Shown in pieces: positions 1 to 12,800 of a stretch of 64,000 nt of DNA; the first letter of the stretch is position 1, and each line of letters opens with the position of its first letter. The position numbers and the translations under genes were made by a program. The DNA is from Rallus limicola (Eukaryota; Chordata; Aves; Gruiformes; Rallidae). A model generated the notes under the pieces. It saw only the letters and a list, made by a program, of their open reading frames with translations. It was not told the origin of the DNA and made no database searches. The stretch lies in the NCBI GenBank assembly GCA_022605955.1, contig JAKCOZ010000022.1, positions 1,116,001 through 1,180,000 of the forward strand, written 5' to 3'.

Positions 1-3000
1 ATTTGGGTTTGCAGACAGGGCCGGTGGGATCCCTCTCCTGCTGTGGATCCTGAAGGTGATGCAGTGTTTCCTGGAGCAAGCTCTTCTTGCAGAGAGCAGA
101 GGGTAGTTTGTTTGGCAGAAATGGAGGCGGTGGTGACGTTTTGTCTTTGAACTGTGTGAAGGAGGTTTAGGATCCCAGGCTGGAAGGAGAAGGAACACCT
201 TTAGGGAGGGACTCACAGTGCAGTGCGAATGCCAGCTAGGCAATGCGACCAAAGAGGACCTCGCCTCTCTTCTTGCTTACATCGAAACTCCAAGATCTCC
301 AGTGCTGTGTGCCAGTCTCGGTTGGAGGAGTGGGAGATGTGGGGATGGGATGCAGCCAAGGCAACATGCAAAATACACTCTGAACAGGTAGGAGGAAGCC
401 CTGAGGAGATGTTTGCTGATTTTTCTCTAGCAGTTTTGGCCCCTGTCAGCGCTATCAGAATTGACAGTGATCTGTGGAGGGCTTTATGCAAAGAAAAGGC
501 AGCTGGTCAGGTTGACTTACTTGGGTCGCTGTGATCTCTATTATAATTGTTCCCTGTGTGATTATTTTGAGGGCTGAGCAACTGAGAGCTGCAGAAGAGA
601 CGTGCAGCTTCATTTCAGCGATGTGTGAAATGTTCTGTGCTCCTTTCACAATCGGCCCGTGCTCTTTCTGTTTAAAAAACCCTAAAATAAAATAACATTC
701 CGGAAGTCTGCAGACTTTTTGTGAAGTCTGACTTTAAATGCTCACCTTCCCTTTTATCGCCCTTATCAGCACGCAGAGCTCGGTATGTGAGGTTTTTAGC
801 TGACATTTGGAATCGCTCTGAGTGTGCCTGTATCCCTTTTAAAGCAGCCTCCCCTCCCAGATCAGAAGTGACCAGGGTTGGGGTTTTTTTTGTTATACTC
901 CGTGTTCCTTTAATGTTTTCCTCCTAATAGATGTTGAAAGCGTTCTTCAGAGGCACGGCACAAAACATTCACGCAGTGATACGAGCCAGCTGAAGAGAGT
1001 TGTCAGGGAGAGGGAACATTAGGAGAAGGATTGAATACAAATGGATTCCTCAAAAGTAATGTAACCTGTTATGATTGCTTTGAAATCCTACACCCTTTCC
1101 ATCTACTTACACTTACTGAAAGTTTACGTTTGCATTGATGTATGGGAGGCAGAGCTAAAATGGAAGTAATCCCTGTTGTACACATGCTTAAGTGTGTAAT
1201 TTTAGCTAAATACAACAGTTGCAACCAAACCCTTGCCTGCCGGCTCAGTGGGAAGCCCAGAGCCCCGAAGTGCTGCAGGAGAGCCCATCCATCCCAGCCC
1301 CTCCGCAGGGCCCAGAGCCCGCCCGTCACCCATCTACTTGCTCTTGGCTCCTTCAGCCATCCCAGAATCTTACCCCACAAACTCTTTTGATGCTCTCTGC
1401 TGCTCTGCCTTTGCACCAGCAGGTACAAAGGAGAAACTGCTTGATCTGTGCTTCTTACTCTGCGCATCGTGGTGCTTCCCTAATGTACCATGGGAATGGG
1501 CCGTGCTGCTTTCAGACAGTCTGGCAGAAGGTCTGCTAGAAGTTGGTGCCATATTTTAATTGGGTTATCCAAAAACTCATCCTTCTCTTTGCCTGCAGGG
1601 AAGGCCTGAGCTATCCATCATTCCCGCTTCAATTTAAGAGGTTGTATCAGCCCCCATCATGCAGCTGTCATACCATATTTGACAGGAGAGTTGCACTGCA
1701 CAGTGCTCCTTTAATGCTCCCAACTGACCGTTATCCGAGGGGAGGGCTGGCAAAGGCGATGCTGAGGTGTTCGCTTATTATACCTTGGGTTTTAGGGGCA
1801 ACTCAAATTATTTCCAGACTTAACTATTGGCCCTGGAAAGCTGTTCTGAAATCTGAGGGAATATAGTAATAAGATTGTTCCAGTGCATATCTACAATGAC
1901 AGCCAGAAGGTTGGTGTGGTAGGTGATGTCCGTGGTTACTTGCCACCCCAGCTTCTCTGTACTGCATCCAAGCGTGGGGAAGCCTCACGGGCTCCTTTGC
2001 CTCAGACACTGGTGAACAACCTCTGCTGGCTCTGCTTTGGATGCTTTTTACACCACTCAGCATCTACACCGAGCTTCATCCTCCAAGGAGAAAGAGCTTA
2101 GAGTTTCTGTGGGTTTGTGGCAAGCAGAATATTAGTTTTCATTTTGTGAGAATAGCAGAGTTATGTGTTTCTGACTGGCCCCATCATGGACCTAAACCAG
2201 TATGATTGTTCTTAGTGACCAGTGGCCACCGTGCCCCCTTGTATTACAAGGAACATTGTTCGGTTATGTTTGTAGGAGCAGAAGTGAGTAGGAGCCGTGT
2301 GAGCAGTGAGCCTATACCTATAGCCCCACCAAGTTCAGGTTTGAAAAGGCTTTGATAATAGTCCTGTCCTTCTGCACCCAGTACTGTGCCATACAGAAGC
2401 CATGGCTGGCTGGTCCCAGTTTGTGCAGTGCCTGTCTTGCATTGGTACTCGGTGCCCACATGCACAGCCTGCCAACTCTGGCCTCGGCTAGTGTCTGCCT
2501 CACCTTAAGTCCTTCAGTCCCTATGCTTCTCCAGGGTTTCCTCATCTTACCTAGATGGAAACTCCTCAAGGCAGCGCCTGTTTCCTGCTGTCCGCAGGAC
2601 TTTGCGCCCTGTGGTGTGCCCAGGAAGCTCCGCACAGCGCTTGTGGAAGCACAGATTGCGTCACGACACCTCCTCGAGGTGTTTGCTCAGGGTCCATTAC
2701 AAACCACATCAACTAAATGCCGGTTCCTGAGGTAATAAACAGAAGACCATGCTGACGGGCTTCATGACCTGAATCAAGAGGCCTCTGGTTCTCAGAACTG
2801 GAGCAGAGCTTGGAAAACCCAGGGATTCATCAGTGTCAGAATCTCTTACAGATGCTGCTCTTTGTGCAGGGGAGTAGTGGGGGTTAAACGGGGCTGTGGT
2901 GCTGTGTCAGTGGGAACTTCTCAGCTCCTTCCTCCTCCTGGCAAATAACAAAATGACTTGTGGTGACAAGGAGATGCGAGTGTGGCCTGACTGTCCTGCC

Positions 3001-3724
3001 ATACAGCAGAGCCAGAGGCATGCTGGCAGCGGGAACTGTTCCATGCCAGACCAGAGTCGGCATGAAGGAGCTCCTGCTTGCTCATGTCACAGGCAGCTTC
3101 TCACTCAGCACACATCTTCTTCTGGGCCAGGAACTCCTCGCTTCCCAAGCTCTTCTGCCATTGTGTTTAAGAGGAGGAGGTTGGCCTGCTCACACACGGA
3201 TGCGATGGTCAGTCTGCAGGACAAGGTTGTGTGCCAACTGCCTTCCATCGTAACAGCTGATGTGGTTACTCCATGCTTGGAGTAAAGAGGGAGGTGTGAT
3301 GAGCGTAGAACAGGGAATCTGTGCTACAGACCCCTCACTGCAGGAAGAGCAGATAGCTGTTTTGACTGAGAAAAATGCTGTCACGTTGTCTAGGTATTGG
3401 TTTTAGATGTCCTGCCTCACACAGAGAGTGATAAGTAGTTAGTAATGGACACCATAAAGCCTGATGGGAGCTGAGCTTCTTCCATACTGTCTTGTTCCCT
3501 CCCTTTGTCATCCCTAACAGCATCATCTTCATTTCTCTATGAATTCCCTTTGGCTTTCCGTTACGTGTGGAATTGTTGGTGGTTCTCTGTGTGACTTCAT
3601 TGGAGCACAGCTTACTGTGGTGCTGTCACCGATGCTGGGGCTCCAGGCAGAGACCTCTGCCCAGTGATGCCAAGTATCATCAAGGTTGTGTCCTTCTCAC
3701 GTGACTCTCTGGTTTCTCTTGCAG
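1..3724 (+). other. AXIN1: AXIN1 intron (left part outside window)
   Basis: No coding exon recognised. The short open frames on both strands match no known protein and lack splice context. No CR1 or simple repeat stands out. Confidence 0.75.
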
Positions 3725-3865
3725 GCATGGGTCGTGGAGAGAGCCCGTTAACCCGTACTATGTCAACACAGGCTACGCTTTGGCACCAGCAACCAGTGCC
3801 AACGACAGCGAGCAGCAGAGCATGTCCAGCGATGCCGATACCATGTCGCTGACGGATAGCAGCGT
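3725..3865 (+). CDS. AXIN1: AXIN1 coding exon (first in window)
   Basis: Acceptor ttcttgcag, donor GTAAGT. 141 bp, taking in 1 nt and carrying out 2. Reads [17 protein letters not shown] and ends in LTDSSV. This is the linker after the RGS domain, which is encoded upstream of the window. Confidence 0.96.
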
Positions 3866-6800
3866 GTAAGTAACTCCACTCTGGGGGGGGGCACAGGAAG
3901 CAGGATAATAGCCTGGTTTTTCCTTCTGTGGTGGTGCTTATGCTGTGTTAGTCTCGGGGTGGCTTTGCTGCAGGGGGTGTTGGGAGAATGTCTGGCTACT
4001 TTGAGGTCATGACTGTTCCTGCTTTGTTTTCAAGTGTGGGGGGGTTTGTCACTGTGCAGGCTACTCAGCCTCGCTGATCTTGAAAACATTTGCAACATCA
4101 AATGGTTTGAGCGAATTAAAAGTGATAGTCAGAGTTCCTGCATTGTTTTTTGCCAGGTGCAAGGAACGTCGGAAATGTTGGGTGGCTTTGTGATAAAATA
4201 TTTGAGGTGTAGCATCTTCTGAGTGCCAGCCGGAGCTTGCTTCTACTGCTCTTGAGGGTTTTTTGCTGCCAGACCGCTCAGTGAGTGATTGCTTCTCAGT
4301 AGGGATGGTGACTGACCAGTTCCTGTCTGGTGAAGGCTGCGCTTTTGTACCAGTGAGCCCCTCCACCCAGTTGTTCTGCTTTCTTCTAGTTGCCACCTTC
4401 ACAGCAGCACCGTGTACCTCACCCATGAGAGCCTTCCGAATGGTGGTCTGCAGAGGGAGAAAAGAGGGGCTACGAGACTCTTCTGTGACCTCATTGCTGT
4501 GATTAACAAAAAGGATGTGGGCCCAAACATTCCCTGTGGGGTCTTGTTTTTAGCAGTGCAGTGCAGAGAGCCCTTCTGTAGAGCAGAAACCTTTTGATTC
4601 CTCAAGTGAAAGCTAGCCAGTTCGCAGAATTCGGGAGGGGGTTTATGAATGGCAGTGCTGGAAACATGGAGTGCTCCAGGAGGCTCATGGAGCATCACTC
4701 TGAGTGTCAGGAGCTGTCAGACCTTGTTGGAGCAGCTTTCCAGCCTGTATCCTGGGTGTTGGTAGCAGCTGGTGCAGCTGTTCCCTGCCCGCCCTCAGTT
4801 AACATGGCTGTGAAAGGTGCGGCACAGCAAGGGGCCTTCAGTCTCTGCTGCACAGACTCCGAGTGAGCTGGGAGCGCACTGGGCTCTTGCTCTGTGGAGG
4901 CTTGAAGCCATTTAGGAGCAGCTATTGAGTCTGCTCTGCCTGCTGCCACCAGCTCCTCACACCTTCCCCATGTCCTGTTCCAGAAAGGAGGCGGCAGACC
5001 TTGGTCAAAGGTGCATGGGAGGCAGCAGATGCCCCTGGGATAGAACGCCATAGAGGACAGCTAATTAAAGGCCGTTTGATACAAACCCGGTTGCTTTGCC
5101 CCATCTTTTGCAGTTCTTTGTATTGTCAGTTTGTACAGAGGAGCACTCTGAAGCTAGCAGGGGTCGTGTAACTTCTGGTTATCAGGAGAGAGATGTGAGA
5201 ACTCTGCCGAATTAATGAGCTTTCAGCACTTCCACCGGTCCGGCGGGCTCACAGGGTTGTGCTGATGGTTATACCTGCCCTAAGTTGTGATCATTTATGC
5301 TGGAGTTCTTCACCCTCCTGATTTTTATTTCAGTAGCCATCATTTATTTCTTTCACAGGCAGAATAATTTCGATTTGACCATCCTATACATTCCTTATTC
5401 TTTGCTCCTTTTTCCTTCAGGCATTTTATCCCTTCAGTGTCCACCGTAGGCTGCTTCTAGGACTTTAATTACCACCGATACGTGTGCTGCCTTCTGCTAA
5501 TAACTGGCCCAATCTCAGTGATTCATTTTAAGTAAGTCTCAATCATGGTCAGGGCAAACCTGTGATCTCTCTTTCCACGCATATCAACTGGATGTGTACA
5601 GATTGATCCCCAAATCGGGATTCTGGACATACAGCCTTGACCTTTGGCTTACAAAGACTTTGTCTGCTTTCAACACTTGCTCTTCATGATGTCCTTTAAA
5701 ACTCCAGTGCCGGGTTTTGTTGGGTTGTTACGTGGCATTGCTGAATCTATCTCCTCCCGAGTTTCAAAGGAATTTTTGCAGAATTGCTCAAGGCAGCAAA
5801 AATGAAGAACAACCAGACGCAAGTTAAAGAAGGGACTCCTGCTGCTTGACAAGACTTGCATGTCTCAGTTCTTTGAATTTAGGCCTCCTCTGAGGAAATC
5901 GGCAATAAAAGCCTCGTTTGCTGATGAGCGAGGTTCTTCCCTGAGTGTGCTGTTTACGTACAGTGCTCAGGCTCAGTAATGAATAAGTCTGGCTTCTGCT
6001 CCAAGGCAGCAGGTGAGCTGGGTGTGATCCCAAGGAGGACACCTCCATGGCCCTCCTTCAGAGGAGGATGTGTCTGGACCATCTGAATGCAAATGTTGGC
6101 TAATTGAGCTGTGCTAATAGTAACCCAGGAGGCAGGCGGAGGGCACGGCTCCTACAAGGCCAGTTCTAGTCGGTGGAGGAGGCGAACTTGCAGTGTGGCT
6201 GCAGGGACTGTACTGTGTTGCAGTTGTCACTAGCTCCTGCCCCAGCTTTGCTACCACACTGGTGGTGGCAGAGCAGGGCTTGGCTGTGCCCGGGTGCACA
6301 GCTCAGCTGTGCAAAGCTGCTGGTCAAGGCCTGGGCAATGCTCGCTCTGTCTGGCTGCCTGAGCTGGGGCACAGGGAGGTGGGCGCAGGCTTTTGGGGAG
6401 CACCCAGCTCACCTCCGTGTTTTTAAAAGTCATTTCTGTGGTGCCAGCTGCAAGCACACCTGCCTGACAAGACAAACCTTCACCAGGATGTCTTTCCAAG
6501 CACAGATGGACATTATTGTAATGGGCTGAATTTATACAGCAAATATGTTATCTGTGTTGTTTGAGGAGCTGGCTTTTGGCGTGGCTTAAAAACCATTGCT
6601 GTCAAACGCCTGTGCTCTGCTGATTATGTTCCAGTCTTCCTGTGTCCTAGAAATTCCTCTGCCCTTGTAGGCTCAACAGCTCCATCCCTCTCTGCTGAAA
6701 CCTGTTTTTGTGATTGGCGCGGCAGCTGCATTGTTTTAGCTGGTTTGTGTGGAGGGAAGGTCTGGAGAGGACATGGGGAACAGCTCCAGTGAGCGCTGGC

Positions 6801-9800
6801 CCAGCCAGTGTGCGTGGCTGCCGGTGGGGCCAAGTTGCTCACCACTGGGGTTTGGGCAGGGGTTTTGGGCTCTGCATCACCCTGAGCTGCTCAGAGCCTG
6901 CTCTGGGCTTTCGACAGCAGTTACACTGCAGCTCTGAACTGCTCTTGCTGTCTCAGATAATCCTGCATGCAGATAGCATCTTCCCCATGCAAGGGGAAGG
7001 CCTCTGGGCAGGGGGGTTGTCACAACAGAGATGCTCAAGGGAAATCAAGGCATGTCTGGGTAGGAAGGCAACAGGCAGAGGCCGAAATGCATTAAATCAC
7101 CGTGTGATATTCCGGCACAGACTCGAACTGCTTTAGGTCCATATCTGTCTGCCCTCTGTTTCTGCAGGAGCTTAGGTGGGTGAACAGGAGGCAGTGTCTC
7201 CTGTAGCCCGGTGCTGTGGTCCAGTGAAACAGCAGTACTCCTTCTCTGGGTTGTATGGTCTGTCCTGCATACCTGGCTTGGGAGCTTTGCCTTCCCACGG
7301 GTGCTCGGGAAACCCTCAGTGCCGGTGGGCTTGGGTACGGCTCTGAGCTGTGCTGGAGGGATGCCTGCTCTTCCCCAACCCCAGTCAAACTTGGCCCAGG
7401 GTAAGGACAGCCATTCCCCAGTGCCAAGGGCTTTAGGACAGCAGTTACTCCCTCAAAAAACCTTGCGAATTCAACATTGTTCCTCGGATGACTGGCCTTT
7501 GGCCAGAACGCCTGGCCACTTCCCTGTTGCGCTTCTTTATGCGAGAAAGGTCTCTCTGTGATGGGGGTGCTTTGATAAAGAGTAATTGGTAGAAAACATC
7601 AGCTTCGATGTGGATTTGTTTCCTGTCTTTCCCATGGCTGGTGATCCAGAATGACCTTGAGTTCTGCTATATTTAAACAGCTTTTTAATTTAAAAGATCC
7701 TCAGTGATGATTTCCAGCTCAGTCCGCTTTTACTGGCTGGGTCTGGAGGCTGCCTGCGGAGAAGCAGAGACAGCCCTTACTAGAAGAACCTGACGCAGGG
7801 CCACAGCAGAACCTCACGGCTTGCCAGCAGCTCTCGAGGGTTGGGTTGGCAAGGAGAGGAAACCCCCCTGGTAGCAAACCAACTGCATTATCAGCAAATC
7901 AACATAGAAATACTCTCACCCCCCCACACACCGCCTGCACTTCAGTGCAGAGCACTCGGGTGCTGGAGAAAAGTCACATGATGGAAGAAGGGATAACACT
8001 TTGGGAAAGTTTCCTTTTAAAAGTAGATGTGCTCTAAAAAGTTTTTATATTTTTATATATATATATATTACTTCTCTATCTATTGAAAATATCTCAAAGC
8101 AAGCTACCTGACAAAAGGAAAACAAAAGTACGGTATTGGTTTTCCTTGCTTTCTCCCATCTATTGAATACGGTTTTGTTGGGATAAAATTAAAGTGCTTA
8201 TCTTTGAATTTGCTTCCTCTGGTTGAGTTGGCACAGTACATTGAACGAAGGAATGTTCCAAGTTCAGAGGTGGCATTGGGGAATCTAGTTAAAATGACAT
8301 CAAAGGCAGCACAGCGGGGCTGAACATGTGTTTGAAGCCGGATAGATTAGAGGCCATTATCAGCCTCTCGCTACTGTGCTGGGAACAAAAGTCGCTCTTT
8401 CCGCTGGGACTGCTGCTGGGGAGAATTAAAAAAAGAGAGAGAGAGAAAGAAAAATTGCACCTTCTGATATAATGCCGCTTTGCCTGCGAATGGCTGCGCG
8501 GCTTTAGTGTGCGCGTTGTGTTCCGGCGCCTGGGCTTTGTGTGGCGGCTAAGCCGAAGTGTTGTCTGTTGGTGCCGACCAGCGAGGGCTGAAATAACCCC
8601 CCAGATTTGGTTTTGTTTATTATTTCCCTCCCCTCTCCCCATAAAACTTGCCAGTTGTTTTGTTGCTGTCAGGCTGGAAGCAGCCACCTCGTGATGCAGT
8701 GCAACTCTTCAGACCGATGTGACTCCTGAAGTTACTTTTCAAATGGAGGTTCGTCATGAAAGGAAACGAAGCCGCCTAATGAAAGCTCTTGTAATCGCCT
8801 GTCGGTATAGCAACGCTTGGGGAAATTGCTCTGCTCCCGTAAGGTGTCACTGCCAGGCGCAGCAGAGGTGATGCTCCCAGATGCTCTCTTCCTCCTCCTA
8901 CTGCATTACCTGCAGCCACTAGCCAGAGCTGTAATTAGCCCAGCTAATTTTCTGTTCGCTCAATTGTCTTCCTACTAAAAAGCACTTGTCATTAATCATG
9001 GGGTTTATTTTATTTTAATGGTGTTTAATTTTGAATGCCCAGCTTACCATGTTAAATCCCGTCCTTATGATGTCGTTTGGTCGCACTTCTGCCTGTGCCC
9101 ACGTTTCGGGGTGCCGGCAGGGCATCGGGCACGGAGCATTGATGGTGAATGTTCTCACTGGCTTGTGGCTCGGGAGGCTTGCAGGCAGAATGCCACAGAT
9201 CAGTCGTGTGTCCCTCACCAAATGGCATCTTGGCTTTAAATACCTGCGGGTTAAACGGTTTGGCTGCTGTTCTGGAGGCAGCTGTGGGGGGTGTGGGGGT
9301 AGGTGTTAAATACATTTGGCCCATACAAACATGTGAGGAGATGTGGTGGAACTGGCTCGCCTGCGCTGCTCAGCATGGTGCGGGGCTGGCAGGAGGCAGC
9401 GGTTCGTGGAAGGTATTGGGTGCTCCAGACAAACCAAATCGCTCTCTTTCCGCCCATTTCTGTGGCATGGCACAGCCTTCCCAGGCGGCTGCTCTTAGGG
9501 AATTGGAAAATGCATGGCATGAAAAAAGGAAAGCTCTGAATGCTGAGCTCCGGGATGGCATTTGGGTTTGTGTTTGTTGGTTTTTCCTAAAATAGGTTAT
9601 TTTAAGGTGGCACCAGGAGACAGGCCCATGTCCTTCTTGTAACTGGGCTCTGCTTCACTCATGGTGTAAAGCAGGTTGGTTGCAATGGTGAGAACAAAAA
9701 TATGTTTCCTTTCTTCACCCAAGTCCATGCTTGGGCAGTGATGCTTTGACGTTAGGGCTGCTCAGCAGACCCCAGTGGCTTGGACCCCCCTGGTCCTCTG

Positions 9801-12800
9801 TCTTTGCACAAGGGCTGCATGTGGCTCAGCAGAGTAGTTCTGTGCCATCCCCCAACTCGTGAGACCCATGGACCCAGCTCCGGTCTGTCAAGGTCCAGGA
9901 TTGTTGCCGCTTCCATCTCCTCCTGCAGAGACCTCCGTTGCCAGCTGCTTCAGCAGGGCACAGACCCCAGCAGAGCTGTTTGGGCTGGGTGCCACTACCT
10001 GTGGCATCCCTTCCTAATCTCGTCCGGCCTCCTCCGGGCCAGGGACGCAGTTCTGCTGCACAGTTAAACCAGTATCAAGCCCATAATTTCAGACCAAGCT
10101 AGAGATCATCTTAAGAGCAGCGGAGCCTACCCCTTTGCTTGGTAAGCTGTTTGAGAAGTTGTCACATTCTCTTTAAAACACATACCTCATTCCCCGACCA
10201 AGTTCTCCTTGGTGTAGATGCTCACTGAGCTCCCACTCCTCCTCCTCCTCCCCCTTGCCTGCCCTGTGGTTTACTGTGTACATTACAGGCTCTTTTATAG
10301 AAAGCAACCAACTATAAAAGGTACGAGGATGTGGTCCAAATCCTTCTCCCTGCCCTCTGCCTCGGGCAGCGGTCACAGGAGCCCTGTCTCTCTGCTCCCA
10401 GCTGATGCTGTGTAAGTGTCCTCAGCACCCGGTGCCAGAGCATTGCTGGTGCGGGGACCTGGGTAAGCATCATTCCCTGGACAGATTCCTCTGCTCTGCT
10501 GCACTAACCCTGGGTGTACAAAGCCTTCCTCAAATGTAAAGGGATGTCGTAGCTGCCGTCTGTGGCGCCAAGCCTTGACCATTATGTATCAGGGTAAGGC
10601 ACTAAAGCAGGCTGTGGTGTTGTTTTATTCCTGCAGAGATGGGATCCCACCATACAGACTCCGAAAGCAGCATCGCAGAGAGATGCAAGAAAGTGCCAAA
10701 GCAAATGGACGTGTGCCACTACCTCACATTCCTGTAAGTAGCTCTCTGCTTCCCCAGCTGTAAACACGCAAAGTCTGTGAGCTCTGTAGTGTACAGGTGC
10801 TCTGCTTGCTTGAATGTGACCCCCTCAGCACTGTGTTCCTTTGGGGACGTTTTATGACCACGCTAAGATGGCTTGGTAGCCTTCTGCCGAGCTCATCATC
10901 CAGGGCTGCCCACAGCACAGCCTGTCCTAATTGTTCAAGCAGTTGCCAGCCATTTCTCCCAGCTGAGAATGGAAGCGTTGGCTGGCATTTACCTGCAAGC
11001 AGGTTACGTGCCCTCAGGTGAGCTGGAGGTGTTTATGGGAGGTGTAGGAGGCCACTGGGCTGATGTAGCTCTCGGCCAAGGTCAGCCAGGGAGATGTGTA
11101 ACCGTCCTGAGCAGTATTTCTGCACTGCACGGCTGAAAGGAGCTGTAACCTGTTCTCAAGGACTCAGCAAAGCCTGCCTGGGGACATGAGGCAGGAGAGC
11201 AAAGACGATGCGGGTGTAAGTATCTCGTTTGCCTGGTATGGTCTCCCCAGTTGCTCCAGGTAAGCAAACAACTTCTGGACGATGAGTGTAACTGCTGGGA
11301 CTGTGCGGCACCATCTGCAGCGCCGCTTTATTGTTGTTTCCTTTCTGTGTGAAGTCACAGGTGACATTTAATATCTAGCAGGGAATAAAGGTGCTTCTTT
11401 CCCCTTTGGACAGCTGGACTCCAGGGCAAATCAAATAGAGAGGGAAAAAGCCTCCATCTGCTTTTTCCAGAAGTGCCGTCGAACTTGATGCAGCTGTCCC
11501 CATCCTGCGGCTCAGGGCAGTACAAAGCCAGCAGAAACACACCCTGGTTTAATCTGATTTAAAGGGGGGAAAGGGGGGAGAGAAAAAAAAAAAGAACCCC
11601 CCAAACCACCAGCCTTTGTTTTGCCTTTTAAATTAGATTATTTGCCTTAGCTTTAAGAGGTTCTCCTGTGCTTTGATCACTGGGCTGACAATAAAAGCCC
11701 TGGCTGTGGCCGCTCACTAGCCACCCTTGCTCAGTCACCTCTCCTTTCACACGGCGGCTTTCCCAGTGTGCTGCTGCTGAAAAGGCTGGCTGGGGGCCTC
11801 TTTATTCCGCTCGGTGCCGTTTTTACTGTAAGCGTGGCTTTGTTCAAGTTGAAGTTTGAAAGCTTGGCCTTTATTTTTTTGTTGTTGTTGTTGTTGCTGT
11901 TCCCCAACAGTGGGAACTACCAAGTGAATATGCTTCAGCTTCAAAGCTTGTCAGCAGCTTTACCTTTTGGATAAAAATAGCGGTGCCTTGCTGTTGATGG
12001 TGAGCACTGGCACAGTGTGCCGCGGTGAACTGCAGGTTATAAACTCCGAGTGTGGAGCATTAAATATGTATAGTGAGCTCTGCTTTAATGAACTTCCATC
12101 TGCCAAACATTTCTTTTGTTGGACTGAATAAGTGTCATTCCAGCAGCGGTTCCTTGCAGGCTAATTAGTTTTACTTAGCATTAAATTTTATCGACGTTTT
12201 TGGAAACCAGTTTAAAAAAGAGAATGAGAGGGGGGTGGAAACAAGGTTTAAATTGGCCACCTGCTGCTTATAAATTTTTATATTATCCTGCTTATCTACA
12301 TGGTCTTTTAGAATTACATATTCCTCCTAAACTACACACAGACGCTTCAGAAGGCTTTTTCTATGAAACATCCGCTGTTCCCATTAGATTCCACGCTGTA
12401 ATTTCGAGTCCCAGGGAACAAGGCATCTCGGCGCATATTTATATGGGAGAGGAGGGCTGAGAAGTCAAGTTAGTTCTAGTCTTTCTCCGGGGAATAAAAG
12501 TTTAGTTCAGACACTCTGGCACCTCCTGCCAGCCAATTACTGACAGAGAGTTGGCATCGACTTCAGAGAGGCGCTGCTCTGCCCTCGCTTATCAATCAGC
12601 CACGAAAGGGGAAGGTAATTAGACAATATGTTTTGACAACACCAGTGTGAAATGTTATAAAGTTAGTCTTTTAAAATCACCTCTAACTGCACGCTTGTTG
12701 AATTAAACTTCCCCAATTAGCAAGGAGCCATGCAAATGTTTCTCCAAGCGCCACTTTCTGAAGCCGGTGGTTCGGCTGTCTCAGCCCTGTGGCCAAGTCT

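Larger units (their letters stand above)
3866..10636 (+). other. AXIN1: AXIN1 intron, 6.8 kb
   Basis: No exon seen. 8000-9050 is AT-rich and includes a (TA)n tract at 8043-8070 and a purine tract at 8426-8455. A CT-rich (CTC)n stretch lies near 10230-10257. The rest is ordinary intron sequence. Confidence 0.75.

Noticed and set aside
2350..11678. TCF/LEF-type words (CTTTGAT or reverse) at 2350, 7570, 8299 and 11671 in AXIN1 introns
   Set aside because: About four copies of a 7-mer in roughly 30 kb on two strands is what chance predicts, so Wnt feedback on AXIN1 cannot be claimed from them.
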